Origin: Paenibacillus typhae | GTDB taxonomy: Bacteria > Bacillota > Bacilli > Paenibacillales > Paenibacillaceae | Assembly: GCF_900099765.1 (NCBI RefSeq) | Contig: NZ_FNDX01000015.1 | Span: 1-64,000, forward strand | Direction: 5' to 3' | Length of the DNA: 64,000 nucleotides | Shown here: piece by piece, positions 51,899 to 60,995 of the stretch | Layout of the letters: every line of letters starts with the position of its first letter | Position numbering within the stretch: the first letter of the stretch is position 1 | Translations under genes and position numbers: made by a program | Notes under the pieces: model-generated | Databases searched by the model: none | Told to the model about the DNA's origin: nothing | Seen by the model: only the letters and a program-made list of their open reading frames with translations

Positions 51899-52333
51899 AT
51901 GTCCATGTCATTTAATCAATATATGCGGGATTCGATTCAGCCTATGCGTGATGACCTGACCAGTATCGGGTTCCAGGAATTGTTGACTCCGGAAGAGGTG
52001 GAAGCTGCTCTTCCAGCTGCAAAAGGAACAGCGCTTGTTGTTGTGAACTCAGTCTGCGGCTGTGCAGCCGGCCAATGCCGTCCAGGCGTAGCCCAGGCTC
52101 TGCAGAATGAGATTCTGCCGGATCACCTGTTTACGGTGTTCGCAGGCCAGGAGAAGGAAGCAACCGCCAAAGCGCGTGAATACTTCGCTCCATATCCCCC
52201 TTCTTCACCTTCCATCGCGCTGATGAAGGATGGGGAGCTCGTTCATTTTATTGAGCGCCATGGTGTTGAGGACCGTTCGGCTAGCGAAATTGCTGCTGAA
52301 TTGAAAGAGGTCTTCGACCGTTATTGCCAGTAA
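51899..52333 (+). CDS. Bacilliredoxin, BrxA/BrxB (YphP/YqiW) family
   Basis: The 144-residue thioredoxin-fold protein has the conserved CGC motif in VNSVCGCAAGQCRPG (about residues 52-57) and PPSSPSIALMKDGELVHFIERHGVEDR. These proteins remove bacillithiol from S-bacillithiolated proteins. It agrees with the presence of BrxC in this window and so with a bacillithiol-using organism. It is a single-gene unit ending at a strong terminator. Whether it is BrxA or BrxB cannot be decided by eye. Confidence 0.93.
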   Translation: MSMSFNQYMRDSIQPMRDDLTSIGFQELLTPEEVEAALPAAKGTALVVVNSVCGCAAGQCRPGVAQALQNEILPDHLFTVFAGQEKEATAKAREYFAPYPPSSPSIALMKDGELVHFIERHGVEDRSASEIAAELKEVFDRYCQ

Positions 52334-52355
52334 ATTGAGGGTAATAAATCAGAGG

Positions 52356-52398
52356 AATCTCGCGGCGGCCGGAAGCCCGGCTCTGCGGGATTTTTTTT
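52356..52398 (+). terminator. Intrinsic terminator of the bacilliredoxin gene
   Basis: AATCTCGC and GCGGGATT with an inner GGCCGG/CCGGCT stem are followed by eight T residues. Confidence 0.85.
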
Positions 52399-52431
52399 CA
52401 AATAAGGAGATGCAGAAACGGAGGAATGGTT

Positions 52432-53241
52432 ATGAGCCTGCAAGAAGAGATTATTGCTGCCCTTGGCGTCAAGCCGGCCATTGATGTGGAAGCAGAGGTA
52501 CAGAAACGTGTGGATTTCCTGAAATCTTATGTACGTCAGGCCGGTGCCCAGGGGCTGCTGATTGCAATCAGCGGGGGTGTTGACAGCGCAGTCGCTGCGG
52601 GATTGTGCAAACGGGCGACGGACGAGTTAACCGCCGAGGAAGGCAAGGAATATATGACGCTTGGCGTTTTTCAGCCTTACGGTGAGCAGGAGGATATCGA
52701 GCACAGCTATGCAGTGGCTGAGGCGTTTGGGCTTACCCGCAAAGTTGAGACCAATATTGAAGAAGCGGTTAATGAAATCGCGCTCGAAGTGGAGCACAGC
52801 CTCAAGGCGCTGGGGCAGCACCGTCATATTACGCATCAGGGCAAGGGGAATGTAAAAGCCAGAACGCGGATGGTGATGCAGTATGCGCTCGCTTTTGAGA
52901 ATAATCTGCTGGTAGTGGGTACCGATCATGCTTCCGAGGCAATTACCGGCTTCTATACCAAGTGGGGCGACGGTGCGGTTGACATTACGCCGCTGAGTAC
53001 ACTTAATAAGCGTCAGGTACGCCAGCTTGCGGTCTATCTGGGAGTGCCGGGCGAGGTTGTGACCAAAGCACCGACAGCGGGCCTATGGCCGGGTCAAACG
53101 GATGAAACCGAGCTTGGCATCACGTACGATGAGAACAGCGACTATCTGGAGGGTAAGCCGGTCAGTCCGGAGGCAGCGGAGAAGCTTGAACGCTACTATA
53201 AGAGAACTGCTCATAAACGTAATGTCATACCGGGGATTTAA
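52432..53241 (+). CDS. nadE: NH3-dependent NAD+ synthetase
   Basis: A protein of about 269 residues starting at ATG 52432, 6 bp after GGAGGA; this gives MSLQEEIIAALGVKPAI, matching Bacillus NadE. The P-loop ISGGVDSAVAAGLC (about residues 44-57) and the NVKARTRMVMQYALA segment, plus TDHASEAITGFYTKWGDGAVD, are the pyrophosphatase and binding motifs. It makes NAD from nicotinate adenine dinucleotide using ammonia, the last step of NAD synthesis. It lacks the glutaminase domain. Confidence 0.93.
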   Translation: MSLQEEIIAALGVKPAIDVEAEVQKRVDFLKSYVRQAGAQGLLIAISGGVDSAVAAGLCKRATDELTAEEGKEYMTLGVFQPYGEQEDIEHSYAVAEAFGLTRKVETNIEEAVNEIALEVEHSLKALGQHRHITHQGKGNVKARTRMVMQYALAFENNLLVVGTDHASEAITGFYTKWGDGAVDITPLSTLNKRQVRQLAVYLGVPGEVVTKAPTAGLWPGQTDETELGITYDENSDYLEGKPVSPEAAEKLERYYKRTAHKRNVIPGI

Positions 53242-53286
53242 CAGGGGCAGGCGCTGAAGATCCTACCCTAAGATTCATAGGTCAAA

Positions 53287-53329
53287 AATAACCGCCGGAG
53301 TCAGCCTGTACCGCTTTCCGGCGGTTTTG
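53287..53329. terminator. Shared terminator between nadE and the convergent hydrolase
   Basis: ACCGCCGGA and TCCGGCGGT are separated by 17 nt and followed by TTTTG; A-rich sequence lies on the other side. Confidence 0.8.
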
Positions 53330-53338
53330 CTGTGCAGG

Positions 53339-54169
53339 TCAGAGAAGGCTGCTGTTATCCAGAGTGTGCCCGATAAAAGCCTCCGAAGCTGCAATCGCCT
53401 GCTCCAATTGCGGTGTTGTTCCGGCAAAGGGATGAACGGTGCAGAAGGTATGGTCGCCTCCGGCAATTTGCACCCAGCTGATATCCGGACGGAGCGTAGT
53501 TAACTGCTCAGATCCCTGCCGCAGCCTTGCGCTGTCTTCGGTTCCCTGTATCAGGACGACTGGGAAAGAGGCCGATTTCATCCGCTCTAGAATATTGTAA
53601 CGCTCAGCCTGGCGCTCCAAATCTTCAAGGATCACAGCATCCAGCGGCATTTGCTGGCCGGTACGGCCGTTAAGTACATGGCTGCGGCCTAATGTTCTCA
53701 TTTCCTGCTTTTGCTCCCCGGTGAACAGATCAAGGTCGGTGATCCCGTTCCAGGAGATGACTCCGGCAACCTCATCCGGATGGTCCAGCGCGTAGAGCAG
53801 ACTGTCGCCGGCTCCCCGGCTGTGTCCCAGCAGAAACAGGGGCAGAGCTCCGAATTTATGGTGCTGGCTGAGATAGGAGAGCAGGATCTCCATATCTTTG
53901 ATCTCCCGGTTATAGGTGTTGCGGGCAAACTTCTCAAGCTCGGTGAAATGCTGCAAATCCTCACCGATCCCCGCATGGGAAAAGTTGAAGGAGATCACTT
54001 CATGTTCATGGCTGAGTGCGGCTGCGGTATAGGGGAACATTCCCCAATCCTTGAATCCTTTGTAGCCGTGTGCGATGACAATCAGGCTCTTGGCCTTACT
54101 GCGGGCAGGGAAATGGGAGCATCGCAGGACTGAGTCCTCTCCGGCAGGCAACTGGAAATGACGGTTCAT
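53339..54169 (-). CDS. Alpha/beta hydrolase, prolyl-oligopeptidase/dienelactone-like
   Basis: The 276-residue protein shows the fold: IVIAHGYKGFKDWGMFPYTA (oxyanion region), nucleophile elbow FLLGHSRGAGDSL (about residues 115-127), an acid in IQGTEDSARLRQG and the histidine in AGGDHTFC. It resembles the cytosolic hydrolases with a GHSRG elbow. Substrate unknown. It is transcribed leftward and probably alone. Confidence 0.8.
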   Translation of the reverse strand: MNRHFQLPAGEDSVLRCSHFPARSKAKSLIVIAHGYKGFKDWGMFPYTAAALSHEHEVISFNFSHAGIGEDLQHFTELEKFARNTYNREIKDMEILLSYLSQHHKFGALPLFLLGHSRGAGDSLLYALDHPDEVAGVISWNGITDLDLFTGEQKQEMRTLGRSHVLNGRTGQQMPLDAVILEDLERQAERYNILERMKSASFPVVLIQGTEDSARLRQGSEQLTTLRPDISWVQIAGGDHTFCTVHPFAGTTPQLEQAIAASEAFIGHTLDNSSLL

Positions 54170-54343
54170 CGGGTGAATCCCCTCTCTTTAATCAGAGATA
54201 ATATGACAGAATCTAAAAGCCGGACTATAATCATTTCATAATACCCAGAATGTATATGAAGATAATACCATTATTAAAGCGGTTAAAGAAAGATGGCAGA
54301 TGAATGTGTTTAAAGGCGTCAAGCTCATAAGGAGTGTGAAATT

Positions 54344-54736
54344 GTGATTTATGGAATCGGCCATGATGTGCTGGAGATCGGCCGCATGAGGCGAATACTG
54401 GCCAGGGAATCCGGCCCCAAATTTACCAGGCGTATCCTTACACCGGCCGAGCTGCAGCTGGCAGAAGGGCGGACAGGCAGGCTGGCTGAATTCGTCTCCG
54501 GCCGTTTTGCTGCCAAAGAGGCAGTTGTGAAAGCGCTGGGCTGCGGAATCGGCAGCGAAGTGGGCTTTCAGGATATAGAGATACTGCCGGAAGGCTTCGG
54601 CAAGCCGTCCGTCACGCTCTCGAAGGCGGCCTGGTCAAGGCTGGGCCTGGACGGGGCAGCGTATATTCTCCATCTGACCATCACCCACAGCCAGGAATTG
54701 GCTTCGGCCTTTGCGGTTGCGGAGCGCAGGGACTAA
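54344..54736 (+). CDS. acpS: Holo-[acyl-carrier-protein] synthase
   Basis: The 130-residue protein starts at GTG, with AAGGAG 9 bp upstream. It has the AcpS motifs GIGHDVLEIGRM (residues 4-15) with the metal-binding aspartate, and SGRFAAKEAVVKALG (about 50-64). It transfers 4'-phosphopantetheine from CoA to acyl carrier protein in fatty acid synthesis. Spacing of 64 bp separates it from mutY. Short but full length for the AcpS family. Confidence 0.9.
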   Translation: MIYGIGHDVLEIGRMRRILARESGPKFTRRILTPAELQLAEGRTGRLAEFVSGRFAAKEAVVKALGCGIGSEVGFQDIEILPEGFGKPSVTLSKAAWSRLGLDGAAYILHLTITHSQELASAFAVAERRD

Positions 54737-54800
54737 GGCTTAATGAAAAGTTAAGGACAGCCTTTTTATATAAATAGAATTTATAGCAAGGAGATAAAGA

Positions 54801-56078
54801 ATGACAACGCATGAACAGCAGGAGCAGGAGGTAAAACGGTTTTTCAGCACGAATCTGCTGGAATGGTATAAGGTTCAGAAGCGTGATCTGCCATGGCGGC
54901 GCCACCGTAATCCGTATTATATCTGGATTTCGGAGATCATGCTGCAGCAGACGAGGGTGGATACGGTCATCCCCTATTTCAACCGGTTCATCGAACGGTT
55001 TCCTACGGTAGAGTCGCTGGCGGATGCGCCTGAGGAAGAGGTGCTCAAATGCTGGGAAGGCCTCGGCTACTACTCACGGGCCCGGAATCTGCAGCACGCG
55101 GCCCGGCAGGTCAAGGAGCTGTACGGCGGGGAGGTCCCGAATGACCGGGATGCGGTATTCGGACTGAAGGGAGTGGGGCCGTACACAGCCGGGGCCATCC
55201 TCAGTATCGCCTTCAACCGGCCTGAGCCGGCGGTGGACGGCAACGTCATGCGGGTGCTGTCCCGCTATTTCCTGCTGGAGGATGACATTGCCAAGGTTCC
55301 GACACGGGTGAAAATGGAGCGCCTGGCGGCCGAGCTGATCCCGGAGGGAGAGGCCTCGCACTTCAATCAGGCGCTGATGGAGCTGGGCGCGCTGGTCTGC
55401 ACGCCGAAATCACCGCGCTGCCTCATCTGCCCGGTGATGGAGCACTGCGCCGCGCGCCTGGCGGGCTGCGAGACCTCGCTGCCCGTCAAGACCAAGGCCA
55501 AGCCGCCGCGCCCGGAAGAGCGGCTGGCGGCCCTGGTCACCGGCAGCGGCGAGCACGCCGGCCGGGTGCTGATCCGGCAGCGGCCACAGAGCGGGCTGTT
55601 GGCCCGCATGTGGGAGCTGCCGCATTGGCCTGCGCCGCCTGCTGAGGGCGGCGGCCCCGGTGCGCTGCCGGAGGCGGCAGCGCTGGACCGGCTGCGCCGG
55701 TCCCTGCGTCAGGCCGGGATTCTCGCCCGGCCTGAAGGGCACTGGACGGCTGCGGAGCACACGTTCAGCCACATTGTTTGGACCCTGCAGGTGTACATCT
55801 GCAGGGAGGAGGACGCCCTGGCGCTGCCGCTGGCGGCAGAAGCGCGGGCGTCCTATGCGGCGGCGGCTGCGGTCCCGGCCGCCGCAGACGGCGCAGCCGG
55901 CACGGGCGCGGCTGCGGAGCTTGCGCCGGCGGAGCCGTTCGCGGATGGAGGCCATCCGGAGGACGCCGGCGCCGTGCGCTGGATCCGCCGTGAGGACATG
56001 GCGGACTACGCGTTTCCGAACGTTTTTCTCAAGCTGCTCAACAGCTACTTCGATGAGGCGGAGAAGGAGCAGCTGTAG
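54801..56078 (+). CDS. mutY: A/G-specific adenine DNA glycosylase
   Basis: The 425-residue enzyme has the helix-hairpin-helix domain with ISEIMLQQTRVDTVI, catalytic Asp region AVDGNVMRVLSRYF and the [4Fe-4S] ligands of the CTPKSPRCLICPVMEHC loop. The C-terminal Nudix-like 8-oxoG domain is interrupted by an Ala-rich, GC-rich stretch (about residues 348-388). It removes adenine mispaired with 8-oxoguanine. It starts after AAGGAG and follows acpS. The insertion is discussed separately. Confidence 0.92.
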   Translation: MTTHEQQEQEVKRFFSTNLLEWYKVQKRDLPWRRHRNPYYIWISEIMLQQTRVDTVIPYFNRFIERFPTVESLADAPEEEVLKCWEGLGYYSRARNLQHAARQVKELYGGEVPNDRDAVFGLKGVGPYTAGAILSIAFNRPEPAVDGNVMRVLSRYFLLEDDIAKVPTRVKMERLAAELIPEGEASHFNQALMELGALVCTPKSPRCLICPVMEHCAARLAGCETSLPVKTKAKPPRPEERLAALVTGSGEHAGRVLIRQRPQSGLLARMWELPHWPAPPAEGGGPGALPEAAALDRLRRSLRQAGILARPEGHWTAAEHTFSHIVWTLQVYICREEDALALPLAAEARASYAAAAAVPAAADGAAGTGAAAELAPAEPFADGGHPEDAGAVRWIRREDMADYAFPNVFLKLLNSYFDEAEKEQL

Positions 56079-56226
56079 GCAGCTGGTAGTCGCATATGCT
56101 GCTTACGTTAGCTGCAAGGGGAATGCGAGCGCTGCTAAGGAAGCTTAATGAGTACAGCGGCTGTGAAGCGAATGCACTGTGGATGCTTCTTCATTATTGT
56201 AGCTATAGCAGCAGCCTCAACAAGAT

Positions 56227-56260
56227 AAAGGCCTTGCCGTGTGCTGCGGCAAGGCCTTTA
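56227..56260. terminator. Strong terminator-like hairpin
   Basis: AAAGGCCTTGCCG and its complement enclose TGTGCTG, with A- and T-rich flanks. It lies 150 bp beyond mutY. Confidence 0.8.
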
Positions 56261-56402
56261 TTATTATGAGTATGGGGCCCGGCAGTAGCCATCCTAAAGC
56301 TGCCGAAGAGGGTTACAGAGTATACCCCAGGATCCTTTAGGTTACCCCGGAACATCCCGCCCATTTGGGGAACGGTCAAAGGGGCTTCGCAGTTACAAAA
56401 TA

Positions 56403-56592
56403 TTCAGGTGGATTTCCGCCATCTATTTTTGTAATTTCCCGGAATTTCTGACCATTAGGTGTAAAAACGACACTTAATTTAAGCGGAATGTCCCTTTGGG
56501 CAGACAAGTGGCAGATTTAAGTGTCTTTTTTCAAACTAGAATCCCCTATCCCGGCAAATGCCACCTTAATAGGAGGTGATTTTCCACTTAGC
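56403..56592. repeat. Four-unit dyad-symmetric intergenic repeat, copy C
   Basis: Units at about 56404, 56455, 56514 and 56566 give offsets 0, 51, 110 and 162 around a centre near 56498. The first two point right and the last two left. The inter-unit arms also pair partly (ATTTCCCGGAAT against ATTTGCCGGGAT), so one transcript strand would form a long imperfect hairpin. Confidence 0.85.
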
Positions 56593-56768
56593 GTAATCCG
56601 CCCCTCACCTTCGAATTGCATATATTAGTCTGGTCTGGGCCGTCAGAAGGCAAGCTGCTTATCGGGCTCCGAAAGGGATAGCTATTACCGGACTTTTAGC
56701 GGGAGGATAATGGAATTGCTGAGGAATATCAGGGCTACTTTCATGAATAGCATGCCTCACCCGAACAC

Positions 56769-56803
56769 AAAAACGGATACCGCCCAGAAGGCAGTATCCG
56801 TTA
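56769..56803 (-). terminator. Terminator of sodA
   Basis: AACGGATAC and GTATCCGTT flank a 13-nt loop; on the minus strand they are followed by TTTTTG, just after the sodA stop codon. Confidence 0.8.
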
Positions 56804-56835
56804 TGTTCACTCAAGCCGTTTATGCGGCAGGAGTC

Positions 56836-57444
56836 TTATTTTGCGCTTTCGTAGCGTTTGCCGACTTCTTCCCAGTTCACTACGTTCCAGAACGCTTTGA
56901 TGTAATCAGGGCGTTTGTTCTGGTAGTTCAGGTAGTAAGCATGCTCCCATACGTCCAGACCAAGGATCGGTGTAGCACCCTCGCTGATCGGGTTGTCCTG
57001 GTTAGGAGTGCTTGTTACAGCCAGCTTGCCGTCTTTAACAACGAGCCATGCCCAGCCGCTGCCGAAACGGGTAGTAGCTGCAGTAGCGAAATCTTCTTTG
57101 AATTTATCGAAGCCGCCGAGCTCGCTGTCAATGGCTGCTGCAAGTGCACCAGTAGGAGCGCCGCCGCCGCCAGGCCCGATAACTTCCCAGAACAGGGTGT
57201 GGTTCGCGTGGCCGCCGCCGTTGTTGCGTACAGCAGTGCGGATGGCTTCAGGTACTGCGTTCAGGTCAGTGAGCAGCTCTTCGATGCTCTTGTCTTGCAG
57301 TTCAGGCGCCTTTTCCAGAGCGGCGTTCAGGTTCGTCACATAAGTGTTGTGATGTCTGTCATGGTGAATTTCCATCGTCAGAGCGTCGATGTGCGGTTCA
57401 AGTGCGTTGTTCGGGTAAGGAAGTGCCGGTAATTGAAATGCCAT
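56836..57444 (-). CDS. sodA: Superoxide dismutase, Mn/Fe family
   Basis: A protein of about 202 residues starting at 57444, preceded by GGAGGG; the longer upstream frame is not used. Metal ligands are visible as HHDRHHNTY (His), NHTLFWEV and [33 protein letters not shown] is the Mn-type motif. It detoxifies superoxide in the cytoplasm. The other SOD-like gene in the window (61722) is larger and diverged. TTGACGTCAA lies upstream near 57501, a palindrome in its promoter area. Confidence 0.93.
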   Translation of the reverse strand: MAFQLPALPYPNNALEPHIDALTMEIHHDRHHNTYVTNLNAALEKAPELQDKSIEELLTDLNAVPEAIRTAVRNNGGGHANHTLFWEVIGPGGGGAPTGALAAAIDSELGGFDKFKEDFATAATTRFGSGWAWLVVKDGKLAVTSTPNQDNPISEGATPILGLDVWEHAYYLNYQNKRPDYIKAFWNVVNWEEVGKRYESAK

Positions 57445-58041
57445 GGAAAAATCCCTCCTGAGTTTTATGAGAATTTGTATGATAAAGAATTTTGGCGGTC
57501 TTGACGTCAAAACCCCTTATTTCCAATACGTCTTATAGGGTATGTAACCACTACGATATTATTATTAAACCGTATCTGGAAGAAGAATGCAACATTAAAC
57601 AAACATAAATGTTTAAAAAGTAACAGCCGTGACAACCTCACGGGAAGTGTAAACACTATGTTAAAGCGATAGAATAACCCGGGGGAGCCCTTTTTATACA
57701 CGGTATTTTACCTTTATCAAGAAAATGTGTAAATTGTTTTAATGAAAGCGCTTGATATAAAGCGCTTTCTAAAGAAAAATGGTGATATCCCCAGAAAAGT
57801 GTGCTTTAATAGAGTTAAAAGCAGGTATTCCTCGTTTTTTGAACATTGAAGATGTGATCAGCCGTTTACATTCGGTTAATACTTCTTTGACCACGAGAAA
57901 AGCTTCTACGTTAAGATGGATCCGGCCGCTTCTTCAGATAACATCCATTACTTTTTTTTCATGCTTTTTTTCTGTGTTTATTTTTGCAGGAACTCCTTCT
58001 TTTTGTAACATCCAAGCCATAGAAAAGGGAGATTATAAAGA
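57445..58041. other. AT-rich intergenic region between sodA and the GNAT gene
   Basis: About 600 bp markedly richer in A and T than its surroundings. It has the sodA promoter area, a perfect 26-bp inverted repeat at 57744-57769, and poly-T stretches near 57950. A 95-codon frame at 57779 overlaps the next gene and lacks a ribosome binding site, so I do not call it a gene. Confidence 0.5.
57744..57769. promoter_or_regulatory. Perfect inverted repeat, candidate LacI/CcpA-type operator
   Basis: GAAAGCGCTT and AAGCGCTTTC flank GATATA. The core AAAGCGCTTT resembles LacI-family operators, including weak cre-like sites, but the full cre consensus is not matched. The target gene is unclear. Confidence 0.45.
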
Positions 58042-58461
58042 ATGCACGTTCGTTCCTTTCAATTAAGCGACGTTACCCCTGTGACTGAATTGCTGCAGAC
58101 CGCATTGTCGGAAGAATGTTTCGAGAACACGATGGAGCCTTTTTCCAGGCAGCTTTCCTGGGATTCCGATCTCATTGTAGTTGCTGAAGAAGAAGGAGAA
58201 ATTGTCGGTGCGCTGATTGGTACGATTGAAAAGAATCATGGCTGTTATTTCCGCATCGCCATTCATCCCGAATACCGCCGCAGAGGAATCGGCAGAAGTC
58301 TGGTTTCGGCAATGGAGAGCAGATTCCAGGCACGCAAGGTTAGCGGTATTTACGTGGCTGTTGATGAGCACAATTCGTTTGCGTTGCCCCTGTATGAGGC
58401 TATGGGCTATAACGAGAATCAGATTTTTAAATCTGTACGCAAGCTTAGCATTGTCGGATAA
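58042..58461 (+). CDS. GNAT-family N-acetyltransferase
   Basis: The 139-residue protein has the GNAT core: IVVAEEEGEIVGALIGTIEKNHG, the acetyl-CoA loop RIAIHPEYRRRGIGRSLVSAME (Q/RxxGxG/A motif) and YVAVDEHNSFALPLYEAMGY. AAGGGAG lies about 10 bp before ATG. The substrate is not evident. It lies between the AT-rich region and a terminator. Its codon pattern is slightly more AT-rich than neighbouring genes. Confidence 0.82.
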   Translation: MHVRSFQLSDVTPVTELLQTALSEECFENTMEPFSRQLSWDSDLIVVAEEEGEIVGALIGTIEKNHGCYFRIAIHPEYRRRGIGRSLVSAMESRFQARKVSGIYVAVDEHNSFALPLYEAMGYNENQIFKSVRKLSIVG

Positions 58462-58550
58462 GAACCTTTGCCATCCGGTATGACGTAAGCGGAAACATTT
58501 ACTAGAATAGAGAACTTTAACGACTTATATGGTCTGTTCCATTATACTAA

Positions 58551-58597
58551 AGCATATCTCCCCGTTGTCCGTTGCAAATGGCCGGGAGATATGCTTT
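58551..58597 (+). terminator. Intrinsic terminator
   Basis: GCATATCTCCC and GGGAGATATGC arms with a 21-nt loop are followed by TTTT. Confidence 0.82.
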
Positions 58598-58666
58598 TCT
58601 ATTGTTACGGGCTAAAGCTGCAGCGGCGGCAGTACCCTACTAATTACCGGAGCAAGAGGGTGGCAT

Positions 58667-59284
58667 ATGAACGGGGAAACCAAAGAAGAACTCATGCGCA
58701 GCCGCAAGCAAAGATACCGCTCAGTTACCCATAACGGCTCCAGAAGGACTCCGGCGCAGAGATGGGCCCGCGAGATACGGGACTGGATGGTTACTGCTGC
58801 CATTGTATTTGCTATCATGTCGCTGCTTAATATATTCGTATTCAATGTCTCGACTGTGATCGGACAGTCCATGCAGCCGACGCTGTATGAAGGCGAGAAG
58901 TTGATTATTAACAAAATCACCCTCAGCTTTGCGGATCCGGGACGGGGCGATATTGTCGTGCTTCATGATCCCAGTATCGGGCCGGACCGGAAGGAGTATC
59001 TGGTCAAGCGCGTGATCGGGGTACCCGGAGATGTTATAGAAGTAAAGGAGCATCAGCTGTATGTCAATGGCGTATTGGCTGAGGAGCCTTATATTGATAC
59101 GGTAATTCAGGACTCCGATTTCCAGGCGGTAACGGTTGGGGCAGGAACCTATTTCGTAATGGGTGACAACCGCCATGCCGGAGCCAGTAAGGACAGCCGT
59201 TATTTTGGTGCTGTTCCAGAGGCCTTCATAGTCGGAAAGGCTGCTTATATCTGGTGGCCTCTTTCCAAGCTGAATGCACTATAA
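58667..59284 (+). CDS. lepB: Signal peptidase I
   Basis: The 205-residue enzyme has one N-terminal membrane helix (about residues 40-60) and the type I catalytic dyad: Ser in GQSMQPTL (about residue 67) and Lys in VKRVIGVPGD (about 108), plus GDNRHAGASKDSR. It cleaves signal peptides of exported proteins at the outer face of the membrane. The start lacks a strong ribosome binding site (GAGGGTGG is upstream). It is unlinked to other secretion genes here. Confidence 0.93.
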   Translation: MNGETKEELMRSRKQRYRSVTHNGSRRTPAQRWAREIRDWMVTAAIVFAIMSLLNIFVFNVSTVIGQSMQPTLYEGEKLIINKITLSFADPGRGDIVVLHDPSIGPDRKEYLVKRVIGVPGDVIEVKEHQLYVNGVLAEEPYIDTVIQDSDFQAVTVGAGTYFVMGDNRHAGASKDSRYFGAVPEAFIVGKAAYIWWPLSKLNAL

Positions 59285-59335
59285 ACTGCGCCGGCCAGAC
59301 CGGCTGAATCATGATTAATAAAGGAGAAGGCGGAA

Positions 59336-60517
59336 ATGAACATCAAAGCCCTGTCAGCATATGCCCCGCCGGCTTCCAGGTGGGAGAAGCTGAAGGCTGA
59401 AATTAAAGAGGCTGCCCCGCAGCTGGGTATTGACGATATCGGGTTCACTACGGCTGAACCCTTTCTATATTTAAAGGACATTCTTCAGGATCACCGGGAC
59501 AAGGGCTATGAGTCCGGCTTTGAGGAGCAGGATCTCGAGAAACGCACCGTCCCGGCCCTGAAGAATGGTGAACCTATGTCTATTATTGCTATTGCTGTAG
59601 CGTATCCGTCCAAAATGGAGAACCCGCCCAAGTCGGAGCCCGGAGAACGGCGGGGGATTCTTGCCAGAGCCTCCTGGGGGCGGGATTATCATCTTGTTCT
59701 GCGGGAAGCGCTGGCGAAGCTTGAGGGCTTTATCCGTGAGCGCGTTCCTGATGCCGTGCTTGAGAGTATGGTCGATACAGGAGTGCTGGTTGACCGTGCG
59801 GTAGCGGAACGGGCGGGAATCGGCTTCAGCGGTAAAAACTGTGCCGTCATCTCCCCGGACTGGGGCTCATGGATTTACCTGGGGGAGATGATCACGAATA
59901 TTCCCTTTCCGCCGGATACGCCTGTAGAGGACGGCTGCGGAGACTGCACCAAATGTATTGATGCCTGTCCTACGGGGGCGCTGGTCGGACCCGGGCAGCT
60001 GAATGCCCAGGCGTGCATTTCGTTTCTTACACAGACCAAAGGGTTTCTGAGTGAGGAATATATGACCAAGATCGGCAACCGCCTGTACGGATGCGATACG
60101 TGCCAGATTGTCTGCCCCAAGAACCGGGGAAAGAACTGGAACCACCGTCCGGAGCTGCAGCCTGATCCGGACATTGTCAAGCCGCTGCTGCTGCCGATCC
60201 TTGATCTCAGCAACCGGGAATTCAAGGAGAAATTCGGCATGAGCTCGGCAGCCTGGCGCGGCAAGAAGCCGATTCAGCGCAATGCGGTAATTGCATTAGG
60301 TAATTTCAAAGAAGCTGCTGCTGTTCCCAAGCTGACCGAGATTGTCCTGCGCGAGACGCGCCCGGAGATGCGCGGTACTGCTGCCTGGGCACTCGGAAAA
60401 ATCGGCGGCAGGGAGGCATTGGCAGCGGTGGAGCAGGCGCTGCAGCGTGAAGAGAATATCACGGTGCGGGAAATGCTGGACCGGGCACACGGCAGACTGC
60501 TGGAGCAGTTACAGTGA
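59336..60517 (+). CDS. queG: Epoxyqueuosine reductase
   Basis: The 393-residue enzyme has two [4Fe-4S] motifs, CGDCTKCIDACPTGAL and CDTCQIVCPKN, a cobalamin-binding region with SGKNCAVISP, and HEAT-like C-terminal repeats (GTAAWALGKIGG). It reduces epoxyqueuosine to queuosine in the anticodon loop of certain tRNAs. GAGAAGG supports the ATG. The folE gene downstream supplies an early step of queuosine and folate synthesis. Confidence 0.93.
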   Translation: MNIKALSAYAPPASRWEKLKAEIKEAAPQLGIDDIGFTTAEPFLYLKDILQDHRDKGYESGFEEQDLEKRTVPALKNGEPMSIIAIAVAYPSKMENPPKSEPGERRGILARASWGRDYHLVLREALAKLEGFIRERVPDAVLESMVDTGVLVDRAVAERAGIGFSGKNCAVISPDWGSWIYLGEMITNIPFPPDTPVEDGCGDCTKCIDACPTGALVGPGQLNAQACISFLTQTKGFLSEEYMTKIGNRLYGCDTCQIVCPKNRGKNWNHRPELQPDPDIVKPLLLPILDLSNREFKEKFGMSSAAWRGKKPIQRNAVIALGNFKEAAAVPKLTEIVLRETRPEMRGTAAWALGKIGGREALAAVEQALQREENITVREMLDRAHGRLLEQLQ

Positions 60518-60688
60518 AATGCAGTCACTGATCGGTGATTTGAAGTTAATTTATCTTTTTTAAAGGCTCAGCTGGTTCAACCTGGCCTATGGGATTTACC
60601 AATTGCTGTCCAGATGTTGAAATGCTATGATAGAATCGCGTGCCCAAGACGGGCAATGCCGACAATTGAGTACAGAGGTGGACTTTAG

Positions 60689-60943
60689 ATGAATATTGCG
60701 TTGCCTATTATTACGCTTGTCGTAGGTCTGATCGGCGGATTTGCCATTGGTGTTTTCTATCTGCGCAGACAAATGACAACGATGCAGAATGATCCGGAAA
60801 TGCTCCAGAAGGTCGCGAAGCAAATGGGTTATAACCTGAACAACAAGCAGATGCAGCGTGCGCAGCAGATGCTGAAGAACAATAACCAGCCGGGACGGCC
60901 TGCACCTGCAGCCAGACAGAAGCAGGGCCGCAAAGGCAGATAA
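60689..60943 (+). CDS. yneF: YneF/UPF0154-family small membrane protein
   Basis: The 84-residue protein has one N-terminal membrane helix (about residues 3-23) followed by MTTMQNDPEMLQKVAKQMGY and a Lys/Gln-rich basic tail. It matches UPF0154 (YneF), which is widespread but of unknown function. AGAGGTGG precedes the ATG. It sits between queG and folE; whether they share a transcript is not evident. Confidence 0.85.
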   Translation: MNIALPIITLVVGLIGGFAIGVFYLRRQMTTMQNDPEMLQKVAKQMGYNLNNKQMQRAQQMLKNNNQPGRPAPAARQKQGRKGR

Positions 60944-60995
60944 AGGGTTCTCGTAATAGATGATTACAGATACGGGGACGAAAGGGGGAGGCTCT

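Noticed and set aside
56710..57432. Rightward frame with a good ribosome binding site that runs antisense to sodA
   Set aside because: The frame is a shadow of sodA; its first codons carry no recognisable domain and the ribosome binding site match could be chance.
57779..58066. 95-codon frame upstream of the GNAT gene
   Set aside because: No convincing ribosome binding site, it overlaps the GNAT start, and it has no recognised domain.
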